Positions 40,548 through 52,260 of a stretch of 64,000 nucleotides of DNA are shown one piece after another. The notes beneath the pieces are model-generated. The model was given only the letters and a program-made list of their open reading frames with translations. It had not been told where the DNA came from and made no database searches. Numbering within the stretch: the first letter of the stretch is position 1; every line of letters starts with the position of its first letter. The translations under genes were made by a program, and so were the position numbers. Source of the stretch: CAIWHR01 sp963846855 (GTDB taxonomy: Bacteria; Pseudomonadota; Gammaproteobacteria; Burkholderiales; Casimicrobiaceae); the NCBI GenBank assembly GCA_963846855.1, contig CAWJXK010000012.1, forward strand, positions 71,985 to 135,984, in the 5' to 3' direction.

Positions 40548-41467
40548 CAGCGATATCGAATGGTTGGATTGATGACGCCGTAAAGGACGTCCACGACGAG
40601 ATTGATCAGGATGAACTCGAGCGAGAACAGCAGCACCAGCGCCTGTATCACCGGATAGTCGCGCATATCGACCGCGTCAATGAGGAGGCGCCCGAGGCCC
40701 GGCCAGTTGAAGACCTTCTCGACGACGATCGAGCCACCCAGAAGGAAGCCGAATTGCAGCCCCATCATCGTGACGACGGGAATCAGCGCATTGCGCAGGC
40801 CGTGCTTGACGACGACGTGAGCCTCGTCGAGGCCCTTCGCGCGCGCGGTCCGGATGTAATCGTCGCCGAGGATGTCGACGAACGACGAGCGGGTGAAGCG
40901 CGCCATGATCGCGGCGACCGCGGCGCCGAGCGTGACGCTCGGCAGGATGTAGTGGCGCCAAGTGTCGTCGCCGACGGTTGGCAGCCAGCCGAGCTGCACC
41001 GCGAAGACCTGCATCAGCACCATCCCGAGCGCGAACGCCGGGAACGATATGCCGGATACGGCGAGCGTCATGCCGAGCCGGTCCGGCCAGCGATTGCGCC
41101 AGACCGCGGAAAGGATGCCGATCGTCATGCCGAACACGACTGACCAACCCATGCTCCAAACGGTGAGCCACAAGGTCGGCATGAACCGGTCGGCGATCTC
41201 GGAGCGCACGGTGCGCTTCGTCCGCAGCGACCGGCCGAAATCCCAGTGCAGCACGCCGTTGCTGAAGCGGAGGAACTGCTGCGGCAGAGACAGGTCAAGG
41301 CCCAAGTCCTTGCGGACGAGCTCGACTGTTTCTGGATTCGCATCGGGACCCGCTGCAAGGCGCGCCGGATCGCCGGGCAGAAGATGCACGAACAGAAAGA
41401 CCAGGACCCCGACGATGAGGAGCGTCGGAAGCAGCCCGAAGAGCCGCTTGACGATGTACTGGATCAT
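40547..41467 (-). CDS. gsiC: Peptide/glutathione ABC transporter permease GsiC
   Basis: First membrane subunit, 306 residues, the same as E. coli GsiC. It starts MIQYIVKRLFGLLPTLLIVG, the standard DppB-type N-terminus, and contains RTARAKGLDEAHVVVKHGLR, the coupling loop. VEKVFNWPGLGRLLIDAV near the end is characteristic. It is separated from gsiB by about 200 bases holding repeats; ATG/stop contact with gsiD. Confidence 0.87.
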   Translation of the reverse strand: MIQYIVKRLFGLLPTLLIVGVLVFLFVHLLPGDPARLAAGPDANPETVELVRKDLGLDLSLPQQFLRFSNGVLHWDFGRSLRTKRTVRSEIADRFMPTLWLTVWSMGWSVVFGMTIGILSAVWRNRWPDRLGMTLAVSGISFPAFALGMVLMQVFAVQLGWLPTVGDDTWRHYILPSVTLGAAVAAIMARFTRSSFVDILGDDYIRTARAKGLDEAHVVVKHGLRNALIPVVTMMGLQFGFLLGGSIVVEKVFNWPGLGRLLIDAVDMRDYPVIQALVLLFSLEFILINLVVDVLYGVINPTIRYR

Positions 41468-41488
41468 GGCGGCCGCGAGGATCGCAGG

Positions 41489-41524
41489 TCAGCGTTGACG
41501 TCAGCGTTGACGCCCGCGTTGACG
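41489..41524. repeat. Three tandem 12-base repeats
   Basis: Unit TCAGCGTTGACG, twice exact and a third time with CC for TC and C for A at the start, immediately upstream of gsiC and next to a palindromic element. It may be part of the same intergenic mosaic. Confidence 0.85.
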
Positions 41525-41540
41525 CCCGCGATCCTTCACA

Positions 41541-41617
41541 GTGTCGTTCCCGCGAATGCGGGAACCCAGTGTCGGTTCGTTCAACGTCACTGGATCCCCG
41601 CCTGTGCGGGGACGACG
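41541..41617. repeat. Palindromic intergenic mosaic element (dRS3/REP-like)
   Basis: A first palindrome at 41546-41565 (GTTCCCGC-GAAT-GCGGGAAC), a second at 41596-41611 (CCCCGC-CTGT-GCGGGG), joined by CCAGTGTCGGTTCGTTCAAC. The outer arms GTCGTTCCCGC and GCGGGGACGAC are themselves inverted repeats with one mismatch. This resembles dispersed elements of the dRS3/REP kind, found in many copies in betaproteobacterial genomes. It lies in the gsiB-gsiC gap, where its stems could modulate gsiCD expression relative to gsiB. Confidence 0.8.
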
Positions 41618-41669
41618 CGGATGTTTCCGATCGCGGCGACGCGTCGCGTCTGGCTCTCGGACATTCGCG

Positions 41670-43214
41670 TCACTTCAGGTCGATTTCGGAGAAATTGAAC
41701 GACGCGTCCGGAATCACGTAGACGCCGGTCAGCTTCCGGCTGTTCGCGGACAGCAGCTTCTCGGTAACGAGCGGCGCCCACGGCGCGTCGGCCCAGATCC
41801 GCTCCTGGGCGTCCTTGTACAGCTTCGCCTTTTCGGCCGAGTTGGTCGTCAGCTGCGCGCCCTTGATGTCGGCGTCGACCTTGTCGTTCTTGTAATAGGC
41901 GGTGTTGAAGAGCTTCGGTGGCCACGATTCGCCGTCGAGCAGGGGGCGCAGCGCCCAGTCGGCCTCGCCGGTCGACGTCGACCAGCCGACGTAATAGAGC
42001 CGTACGGGTGCCGTCTTGGGGTCCTGCCAGCTCTCGACCTTCTCGACGCGCTGGCCGGCCTCGAGCAGCGTGATCTTCGTCCTGATCCCGATCTGCTGGA
42101 GCTGCTGCTGCAGCACCTGCGTGACCTTCTGCGCGGTCGTGTGGTTGTACGCGGACCAGAGCTCGGTCTCGAATCCGTTCGGATAGCCGGCCTCGGTCAG
42201 GAGCTGCTTGGCCTTCGCGACGTTGGCGGGCCAGGGGCCGAGCTTCACCGCGTATTCGACGCCTTGCGGCACGACGCCCTCCGCCGGGGCGGCATAGCCG
42301 TTGAATGCAACTTTCGCTACCGCCTCCTTGTTGATCGCGTAGGCGATCGCCTGGCGCACTTTCGGGTTGTCAAACGGCTTCTGCTGCGTGTTCATCGACA
42401 GGTAGCGCAGCACGATCGACGGCGCGGCGACGACCTCGATATCGGGCTTCGCCTTCAGCACCTCGGCCACTTCGTACGGAACGGGAAACGTGAAGTGCGC
42501 CTCGCCCGTCTGCATCATCGCCGCGCGTGAATTGTTGTCGACGACGGGCTTCCAGGTGATCGTGTCCACCTTGGGGTAGCCTCTTTTCCAATACCCGTCG
42601 AACTTCGCGACCTTGATGTAATCGGTTGCCTTCCACTCGACGAACTTGAACGGCCCCGTGCCGACGGGATTGAAGGCAATGTCCTTGTTGCCGTACTTCG
42701 CCAACGCGGCGGGGCTGATCATCACCGTCGACGGGTGGGCGAGCTGGGCGATGAACGGCGAGAACGGCGTCTTCAGCGTGATGCGCGCCGTGTAGTCGTC
42801 GACCGCCTCGGTCTTCGCGATATTGTTGTTGTAGAGCCCGTAGCGCTTCAGCTTGTTGTCGGGATTGGTCACGCGATCGAGGTTCGTCTTGACGGCGTCG
42901 GCCTTGAAATCGGTGCCGTCGTGGAACTTGACGCCTTTCCTGAGCTTGATCGTGTACACGAGGCCGTCAGGGCTGACGGTGTAGCTCTCGGCCAGTACCG
43001 GGACCAGCTTCATGTCCTTGTCGAACCCGAACAGACCCTCGTAGAACGACTTCGCCATCGCCTGCGACAGCGTGTCATTGGCGTCGTACGGGTCCGTCGT
43101 CGTGAACGTCGAGGCAACCGCGAACACGACGTCCTTGGCCGCGAAGGCGGCCGGCGACGCGAGCGCCGCGACGAGCGCGCCCGCGAGGGCGAGGCTGCGA
43201 AATTGCGATTTCAT
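41670..43214 (-). CDS. gsiB: Peptide/glutathione ABC transporter substrate-binding protein GsiB
   Basis: Periplasmic receptor of cluster C, 514 residues (E. coli GsiB 512). It has a signal peptide (MKSQFRSLALAGALVAALAS), then KDVVFAVASTFTTTDPYDAN, GLVYTIKLRKGVKFHDGTDF and ISPAALAKYGNKDIAFNPVG, a GsiB-like pattern. ATG at 43214 follows GGAGAA. It is between gsiA (49 bases upstream) and gsiC. Ligand is likely glutathione or small peptides. Confidence 0.87.
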   Translation of the reverse strand: MKSQFRSLALAGALVAALASPAAFAAKDVVFAVASTFTTTDPYDANDTLSQAMAKSFYEGLFGFDKDMKLVPVLAESYTVSPDGLVYTIKLRKGVKFHDGTDFKADAVKTNLDRVTNPDNKLKRYGLYNNNIAKTEAVDDYTARITLKTPFSPFIAQLAHPSTVMISPAALAKYGNKDIAFNPVGTGPFKFVEWKATDYIKVAKFDGYWKRGYPKVDTITWKPVVDNNSRAAMMQTGEAHFTFPVPYEVAEVLKAKPDIEVVAAPSIVLRYLSMNTQQKPFDNPKVRQAIAYAINKEAVAKVAFNGYAAPAEGVVPQGVEYAVKLGPWPANVAKAKQLLTEAGYPNGFETELWSAYNHTTAQKVTQVLQQQLQQIGIRTKITLLEAGQRVEKVESWQDPKTAPVRLYYVGWSTSTGEADWALRPLLDGESWPPKLFNTAYYKNDKVDADIKGAQLTTNSAEKAKLYKDAQERIWADAPWAPLVTEKLLSANSRKLTGVYVIPDASFNFSEIDLK

Positions 43215-43263
43215 GGTGGATTCTCCTTCGGGAAAACGCAGGCGATGCGCTGTCGCATCGATA

Positions 43264-45111
<1,848 letters not shown>

Positions 45112-45213
45112 CGGCAGGCGGAAGGAGTTCCGCGGCCGGCGGCGGGCCGGGCGCGCGGGAAGCGCCGACCATTATCGGCGACGTCCCCGCGCTTCGCAAC
45201 GAACGATCCCGGG

Positions 45214-46782
45214 TCAGACTTTCTCGGGCTCGTGCCGCGTGCGCTTCATCAGCAGCGCGGGGACAGGCCGGCCGTGTCCGAACGACGGCCGCCGCGCGGT
45301 CGCGGACTGCGTGAGCGCCGATTTGGACTCGGCGGCCGGCTCCGCGCGCGGGGTCGGCGCCTGATCCGGGTTGAGCGCATACGCGCGGTCGCGTTCCTCG
45401 CGCCGCGTCTCGGCGCGCGCGGGGGCGCGCGGCGCATCGCCGATGGTAACTTCGCGGTGGCGCGCGACGCCTTCCGCGCTCCCGGCGACCGGCTTCGGCC
45501 CGGGCGTTCCGCGTGGCGCGCGTGAACGGGTGGCGCGCGGCGCCGCTTCGGTGGATCTGCCGCGCGGCGCGGCATCCGCGGACCGGCCGCGGGGCGCACG
45601 CGCCGGCCGCTCGTCTCGGTTCGCGGAGATATCGAAGCCTTCGGGCGAGGTCGCGGCAATGGTACGCTTCAGCATCCGCTCGATGTCGGCGAGGTAGCGC
45701 TCCTCTTCCGGCGCGACGAAGGAGATCGCCTCGCCCGAGGCGCCGGCGCGGCCGGTGCGGCCGATCCGGTGAATATAGTCTTCCGGCACGTGCGGCAGCT
45801 CGTAGTTGACGACCAGCGGCAGGTCGTCGATGTCGAGCCCGCGGGCGGCGACGTCGGTCGCGACCAGCACCTGCAGCTTGCCTTCCTTGAACGCCGCGAG
45901 AGCTTCCATCCGGGTCTGCTGCGTCTTGTCGCCGTGAATCGCGTCGGTGATGAGCCCGTCCTTCTCGAGCTGGCGCGCGAGGCGCGATGCGCCGTGCTTG
46001 GTGCGCACGAAACACAGCACTTGCGTGAGATTGCGCGTGCGCACGAGATGCTCGAGGAACGCGCGCTTCGAATCGGCGGGAAGCTTGAACGCGCTCTGCG
46101 TCACCGTGTCGGCGGTGGTGTTGCGCTTGGCGACCTCGATCAGCTGCGGCGCGTTGAGAAGCTGGTCGGCGAGCTTCTTGATCTCCATCGAGAACGTCGC
46201 GGAGAACAGCAGGTTCTGCCGCTTCGCCGTGACGGGCAGGAGCGCCATGATCCGCTTGATGTCCGGGATGAAGCCCATGTCCAGCATCCGGTCGGCTTCG
46301 TCGAGCACGAAGATCTCGACCTGGCCCAGGTAGACGCTCTTCTGCTCGATGTGGTCGAGCAGGCGGCCCGGTGTGGCGACGAGGATCTCGACGCCGCCGC
46401 GCACGATGGGGAGCTGCTGCTTGATGTCGACTCCGCCGTAGACGACGGTCGAGCGCAGGTTCGTGTACTTTCCGTAGGTGCGGAAGGATTCCTCGACCTG
46501 CACGGCGAGCTCGCGCGTCGGCGTGAGGATCAGCGCGCGCACAGGATGACGCGCGGGGGACGGGCTCACGTTCGCCATCGGCGAGAGCTTCTGCAGGATC
46601 GGCAGCGCGAAGCCGGCCGTCTTGCCGGTCCCCGTCTGGGCACCGCCCATCACGTCCTTGCCGGCGAGAACGACCGGAATCGCCTGCACCTGGATCGGCG
46701 TGGGCGTCGTGTAGCCGGCCTCGTCCACGGCCCGCAACAGCTCGGGTCGCAGTCCGAGCTCGGCAAAGCTCGTTGCACTCAT
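45214..46782 (-). CDS. rhlE: DEAD-box RNA helicase RhlE
   Basis: ATP-dependent RNA unwinding enzyme for ribosome assembly and RNA turnover. It has 522 residues. The Q motif TTPTPIQVQAIP, motif I AQTGTGKTA, Ia PTRELAVQ, motif II VLDEADRMLDMGF, motif III SATF and motif VI HRIGRTGRAG are all present. After about residue 375 comes a basic low-complexity tail with repeated APRGRS(A/T) units, used in such helicases to bind RNA and vary in length. It is divergent from typA. Confidence 0.95.
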   Translation of the reverse strand: MSATSFAELGLRPELLRAVDEAGYTTPTPIQVQAIPVVLAGKDVMGGAQTGTGKTAGFALPILQKLSPMANVSPSPARHPVRALILTPTRELAVQVEESFRTYGKYTNLRSTVVYGGVDIKQQLPIVRGGVEILVATPGRLLDHIEQKSVYLGQVEIFVLDEADRMLDMGFIPDIKRIMALLPVTAKRQNLLFSATFSMEIKKLADQLLNAPQLIEVAKRNTTADTVTQSAFKLPADSKRAFLEHLVRTRNLTQVLCFVRTKHGASRLARQLEKDGLITDAIHGDKTQQTRMEALAAFKEGKLQVLVATDVAARGLDIDDLPLVVNYELPHVPEDYIHRIGRTGRAGASGEAISFVAPEEERYLADIERMLKRTIAATSPEGFDISANRDERPARAPRGRSADAAPRGRSTEAAPRATRSRAPRGTPGPKPVAGSAEGVARHREVTIGDAPRAPARAETRREERDRAYALNPDQAPTPRAEPAAESKSALTQSATARRPSFGHGRPVPALLMKRTRHEPEKV

Positions 46783-46938
46783 TGAATTGCTCCTGGTCGC
46801 GGCCCATCCTTCGCAGGATTTCCGGTCCAGGCAGCAAGGGGTTCAAGTTGTGGGCCGCGCAGCGACGAAGTCGCGCTCGCTGGCCCACGGTCCATCCTAT
46901 CCTAGGCGGTGACCGGAAAAATGGCCGCCCGAAACCAA

Positions 46939-46944
46939 ATTATA
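46939..46944 (-). promoter_or_regulatory. -10 box of rhlE
   Basis: TATAAT on the minus strand, about 157 bases before the rhlE ATG; the sequence between has no coding potential. It lies 55 bases from the divergent typA -10 box. No strong -35 hexamer. Confidence 0.45.
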
Positions 46945-46998
46945 GCCTAAGTTTCGGATTTTGCGAAATATTTGTGGCCGAAACGCCCCCGATTCCGC

Positions 46999-47042
46999 TA
47001 TAATTGACTGTTTTGCGCGGCATCCCCGGCGTCGGGGGATGC
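46999..47042 (+). promoter_or_regulatory. typA -10 box and 5' UTR hairpin
   Basis: TATAAT at 46999-47004 in CCGCTATAATTG. A perfect eight-pair hairpin follows (GCATCCCC at 47020-47027, GGGGATGC at 47035-47042, seven-base loop) within the expected leader, 26 bases before the ATG. Without a T-run it is not a terminator; it could stabilise the message or shield the weak ribosome site. Confidence 0.5.
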
Positions 47043-47068
47043 AAGCCGCCCATTTCATCGGAATTGTC

Positions 47069-48925
<1,857 letters not shown>

Positions 48926-48989
48926 CGATTGCACCGGCGCCATGCCTCTCGGCTCGGCAGCGACGAGATCACAATCGCCTGCGCCTTTC

Positions 48990-49097
48990 GGCGAGCTGCG
49001 AAGCTGCGTAGCCGAGCGAGTGTGGGGGAGACCCGACGGGCGCAAAGCGCCGGTGGGCGACACCAACACATTTCCGGCGAGCCGCGAAGCGGCGTAG
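48990..49097. repeat. Degenerate 22-base direct repeats with hairpins
   Basis: Two copies (48990-49011 and 49076-49097) of a 22-base unit differing at two positions; the core is GCGAAGC flanked by GGCGAG and GCGTAG. In the second copy GCCGC-GAA-GCGGC forms a stem. Between them GGCGC-AAA-GCGCC (about 49039-49051) forms another. REP-like; fills most of the 180 bases between typA and the HAD gene. Confidence 0.6.
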
Positions 49098-49105
49098 GCA
49101 CGGGC

Positions 49106-49816
49106 ATGGTCAGCGCCGTCCTGTTCGACCTCGACGACACCCTCGTCGATCACCGCCACGCCAACCGCGCCGCAATCAGTGGCGTGCGCGAGCGCTTCGC
49201 CGAATTGCGGCGGGTCACGCTCGAGGACCTGCTCGCTGAAAGCGCCCGTTTGCTCGACGAACTCCATCGCGCCGTCGCGCTCGGACGCGTCGATGTCAAC
49301 GAGGCGCGGATCGAGCGCTACCGTCGCCTGTTCGCGTTTGCGGGAGCCGACGGCTCGTCCCGCCCGGCGGTTGCGGCGCGGCTGCATCGAGCGCTGTATC
49401 GACGGAACCGCCGGCGCGTGGCCGGCGCGCTCGAGCTCATCGAAGCCCTGTCGCCGTGCGCCCGGATTGGCGTGGTCACCAACAATACGCAGGCTGAACA
49501 GAACGAGAAGCTCGCGACGTTCGGTTTCGCACCGCATGTCACGAGTCTCGTGACGTCAGAGGAGGTGGGAGCCGCCAAGCCGGACCCGAGAATCTTTTGG
49601 ACCGTGCTGGAGCGCGTTGACTGCGCGCCCGAGAATGCGGTGATGATCGGCGACTCGCTCACGCACGACGTCGAGGGCGCGCTGGCTGCCGGCATCACAC
49701 CTTTCTGGTTCGACCGCGACGGCGCGGCGGTGGCACCGGACGGGCTGCTCCGCGTGCTGACTTCGCTCGAGCCTGCGTCGGAGGTCGCCCGACGCGTGCT
49801 CGCACGCGAAGGCTAG
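49106..49816 (+). CDS. HAD-superfamily hydrolase (subfamily IA, YjjG-like)
   Basis: Predicted phosphatase of 236 residues with a Rossmann-like core and helical cap. Motif I is VLFDLDDTLVDH (nucleophile Asp), motif II VVTNN, motif III Lys in GAAKPDPRIF and motif IV MIGDSLTHDVEGALAAG. The subfamily includes nucleotidases and phosphoglycolate phosphatases, and the substrate here is unknown. ATG at 49106 puts motif I at the N-terminus. Confidence 0.9.
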   Translation: MVSAVLFDLDDTLVDHRHANRAAISGVRERFAELRRVTLEDLLAESARLLDELHRAVALGRVDVNEARIERYRRLFAFAGADGSSRPAVAARLHRALYRRNRRRVAGALELIEALSPCARIGVVTNNTQAEQNEKLATFGFAPHVTSLVTSEEVGAAKPDPRIFWTVLERVDCAPENAVMIGDSLTHDVEGALAAGITPFWFDRDGAAVAPDGLLRVLTSLEPASEVARRVLAREG

Positions 49817-49846
49817 GAAGCCGCGCGCGCGGGCAGCTTCGCGCCG

Positions 49847-50890
49847 ATGGCCTATTCGACGAGTTTCCCCTCCCGCCAAGGCATGCTGTCCGCGACCCTC
49901 GCCGCTCGCTTCGCCGACATCGCGCTCGCGAACGTCGTCCGCGAATACCCGAACAAGCTCGATCACGTGCTCGTCGCGGACGCCGACGCCGTGCCGCCGC
50001 GCGTATTGCATCCCGCGTTCTACGGCAGCTACGACTGGCACTCGTGCGTCCACATGCACTGGCTGCTGGTCCATGTGCGCCGCCTTCATCCAGAGTTGCC
50101 GCAGCGCGCCGCGATCGACGCGTTGCTGCTGCGGCACCTTGCGCCAGCCAACGTAACGGCCGAATGCGCCTATCTCGCGCGACCCGACGCGCAGTCGTTC
50201 GAGCGGCCGTACGGCTGGGCGTGGCTGCTGAAGCTCGCGCACGAGCTCGCGCTTTCCGGCGATCCGCTCGCGCGGACGCTGTCGGCGAATCTCGCGCCGC
50301 TCGCGCAATCGTTCGTCGAGCGCTATCTCGCGTACCTGCCCAAGGTGCGCTATCCGGTGCGGCACGGCGTGCATTCGAACACGGCGTTCGGCGTCGCTTT
50401 CGCGCTGGATTACGCGCGCAACGCGGGACCGGGCGACCTCGAGTCGCTTTGCGTCGCCAAGGTCATCGAATGGTTTGACGCCGATCGCGATGCGCCGGTC
50501 GCGCACGAGCCGTCGGGTGCAGACTTTCTGTCGCCGATCCTCATGGAGTCGGATTTGATGCGCCGCGTCCTTCCGCGGGCGCAATTCGCGCAATGGCTCG
50601 ACGGATGGCTGCCGGGGTTCGCCGAGGGTCGGCCCGCGAGCCTGCTCTCACCGGTCGAGGTGAGCGATCGCGGCGATCCGCAGATCGTCCATCTCGACGG
50701 TCTTAATCTGTCGCGGGCATGGTGCCTGCGGAGCATCGCCGCCGGGCTGCCCGGCGATGATCCACGCCAGCGCGCGCTGCGCCACGCCGGAGCTGCGCAT
50801 CTCGCAGCCGGCATGACCGGACTCGAGAGCGGCGACTACCTCGGCGCGCACTGGCTCGCGAGCTTCGCGGCGCTGGCACTTTCGGCGTGA
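49847..50890 (+). CDS. DUF2891 family protein
   Basis: A 347-residue cytosolic protein of unknown function. The signature LHPAFYGSYDWHSCVHMHW near residue 55-75 and RPYGWAWLLKLAHEL define DUF2891. The repeated helices suggest an alpha/alpha-toroid of glycoside-processing type, but no activity is proven. Near the end come LSPVEVSDRGDPQIVHLDGL and LNLSRAWCLR. No signal peptide. It begins 30 bases after the HAD gene and may be co-transcribed. Confidence 0.85.
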   Translation: MAYSTSFPSRQGMLSATLAARFADIALANVVREYPNKLDHVLVADADAVPPRVLHPAFYGSYDWHSCVHMHWLLVHVRRLHPELPQRAAIDALLLRHLAPANVTAECAYLARPDAQSFERPYGWAWLLKLAHELALSGDPLARTLSANLAPLAQSFVERYLAYLPKVRYPVRHGVHSNTAFGVAFALDYARNAGPGDLESLCVAKVIEWFDADRDAPVAHEPSGADFLSPILMESDLMRRVLPRAQFAQWLDGWLPGFAEGRPASLLSPVEVSDRGDPQIVHLDGLNLSRAWCLRSIAAGLPGDDPRQRALRHAGAAHLAAGMTGLESGDYLGAHWLASFAALALSA

Positions 50891-50899
50891 CGAAACGCG

Positions 50900-51403
50900 T
50901 CAGCGCCGAACGCGCTTCATCGTGAGCTTGAACATCGTGGCCCAGCCGTCTTTCGACTGTGCCTCGCTGAACGCCTCATACGACGTCTCGTCGAGTCGGG
51001 TCCAGCGCACACGATACGTCATCGATTCGCCCTCCGCGACGTATTGCGTTGGCGGGAAGACGAGCGTGTCGCCGGCGCTTTCCATGCTGCCCCGGCTGAT
51101 GCCGCCCAGATTCTCGATGTAGAGGAACGACACGCGCTTCGTCGCGGGATCCCAGTAGTACGTCGTCTCGCCGACATAATCCGGCCGGCCGGGTGCGCGC
51201 ACGGTGTGCGTGTCGCGCAGGGCCTTGCCGTCGTAGAGCCACGCGAAGCAGTGCTCGTCGGTCTGCTTGCCACCCGGGAATTCACCCGTCCAGCAGTGGC
51301 CGGCGAGAAACGCCATCGGCTGCAGCGCAGCGATGGGCTCAGCGCCGGCGCTGCCGGCGGTAAGTGCGAGGAGCATCAGGAGAGCGGTCGTTCGAGTGCG
51401 CAT
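50900..51403 (-). CDS. Small secreted hypothetical protein
   Basis: A 167-residue protein with a signal peptide cleaved near LTAGSAGA. The mature part is beta-rich with WTGEFPGGKQTDEHCFAWLY, GETTYYWDPATKRVSFLYIE and SMTYRVRWTRLDETSYEAF, giving the feel of a small lipocalin-like barrel, although I cannot name the family. ATG at 51403 gives the signal peptide at the N-terminus; the longer frame upstream overlaps the tetR gene. It lies 56 bases downstream of tetR on the same strand. Confidence 0.65.
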   Translation of the reverse strand: MRTRTTALLMLLALTAGSAGAEPIAALQPMAFLAGHCWTGEFPGGKQTDEHCFAWLYDGKALRDTHTVRAPGRPDYVGETTYYWDPATKRVSFLYIENLGGISRGSMESAGDTLVFPPTQYVAEGESMTYRVRWTRLDETSYEAFSEAQSKDGWATMFKLTMKRVRR

Positions 51404-51459
51404 CGTTGATCCCGAAGAGTGAGTGAAGCGAGGAGAGGCGGAGCGCAGCAGGCGGGCCC

Positions 51460-52110
51460 CTAAGGCCGCCGCCGTTTGCGTGCGGGCACACGTTTGCGCG
51501 GCGCGATCGCACGAGCGCGAGGTCCCGCGTCGCGCAGCAGCAAATCGAAGTAGTTGCGCAGGTGTTGCACCGAGCGGTCGAAATACATGACGTCGCGTTG
51601 GGTGCGCGCCTGCATCACGCCCCCTTCCATCGTGGTGAGCACGAATGTGGCGAGGCCGCGCCGGTCGAGGCCGCGCGGCAGTCGTCCGTCTGCTGCGTCG
51701 AGACACTCCTCGATCGCGGCCGTCCATGCGTCGAAATTGACGGCCAGGGCGGCGCGCACCGGCGGATCCGGCTCGTGGATCTCCAGCGCGAGGCTGCCGA
51801 TCGGGCATCCGTAGCGGCATTCGGTATCGACGATGCCCTTGCGATACTGGGCGAGGAGCGCGAACACCTTCTCGATCGGGTCGCGCACGCCTTTCCATGC
51901 GGGCTCGAGCAGCATCGCACCGATGCCTTCCCGGTAGGCGTCGAGGACGGCGAGGAGCAGATCCTGCTTGCCCGGAAAGAAGTGGTAGAGACTGCCGCTA
52001 TTGACGTCGGCGCGCTGCAGCACGTCGGCGATGCTGGTCGAGCCGTAGCCCTTTTCCCAGAAGAGATGCATCGCGGTCGTCACCAGCCGCTGGCGCGTAT
52101 CGGTTGCCAT
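51460..52110 (-). CDS. TetR family transcriptional regulator
   Basis: A 216-residue repressor. The N-terminal helix-turn-helix (about 5-50) reads TRQRLVTTAMHLFWEKGYGS then TSIADVLQRADVNSGSLYHF, the conserved TetR pattern. The C-terminal ligand domain has CRYGCPIGSLALE, recalling the YcdC/NemR-like group, and a basic tail. ATG at 52110 is preceded by TAAGG; the upstream frame to 52167 crosses the operator. A palindrome just upstream suggests autoregulation. The ligand is unknown; the secreted protein downstream may be a target. Confidence 0.88.
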   Translation of the reverse strand: MATDTRQRLVTTAMHLFWEKGYGSTSIADVLQRADVNSGSLYHFFPGKQDLLLAVLDAYREGIGAMLLEPAWKGVRDPIEKVFALLAQYRKGIVDTECRYGCPIGSLALEIHEPDPPVRAALAVNFDAWTAAIEECLDAADGRLPRGLDRRGLATFVLTTMEGGVMQARTQRDVMYFDRSVQHLRNYFDLLLRDAGPRARAIAPRKRVPARKRRRP

Positions 52111-52120
52111 CGTTGCCTTA

Positions 52121-52134
52121 GTTGAGCATTCAAC
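52121..52134. promoter_or_regulatory. Candidate TetR operator
   Basis: Perfect inverted repeat GTTGA-GCAT-TCAAC, 11 bases upstream of the tetR start. It has the symmetry and place expected for autorepression, though short for the family. Confidence 0.5.
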
Positions 52135-52260
52135 CAAGAGATTACGGAAGCCGCCGCGGGGTGTCAAGCGGCGGGAGGCAGGGCGGGAAAGACGGGTTGC
52201 GGTGTGGGCGCTACGTCCGCGGCGACCGGTCGAGGCGGGATATCTCGGACTCCGCCCTGC

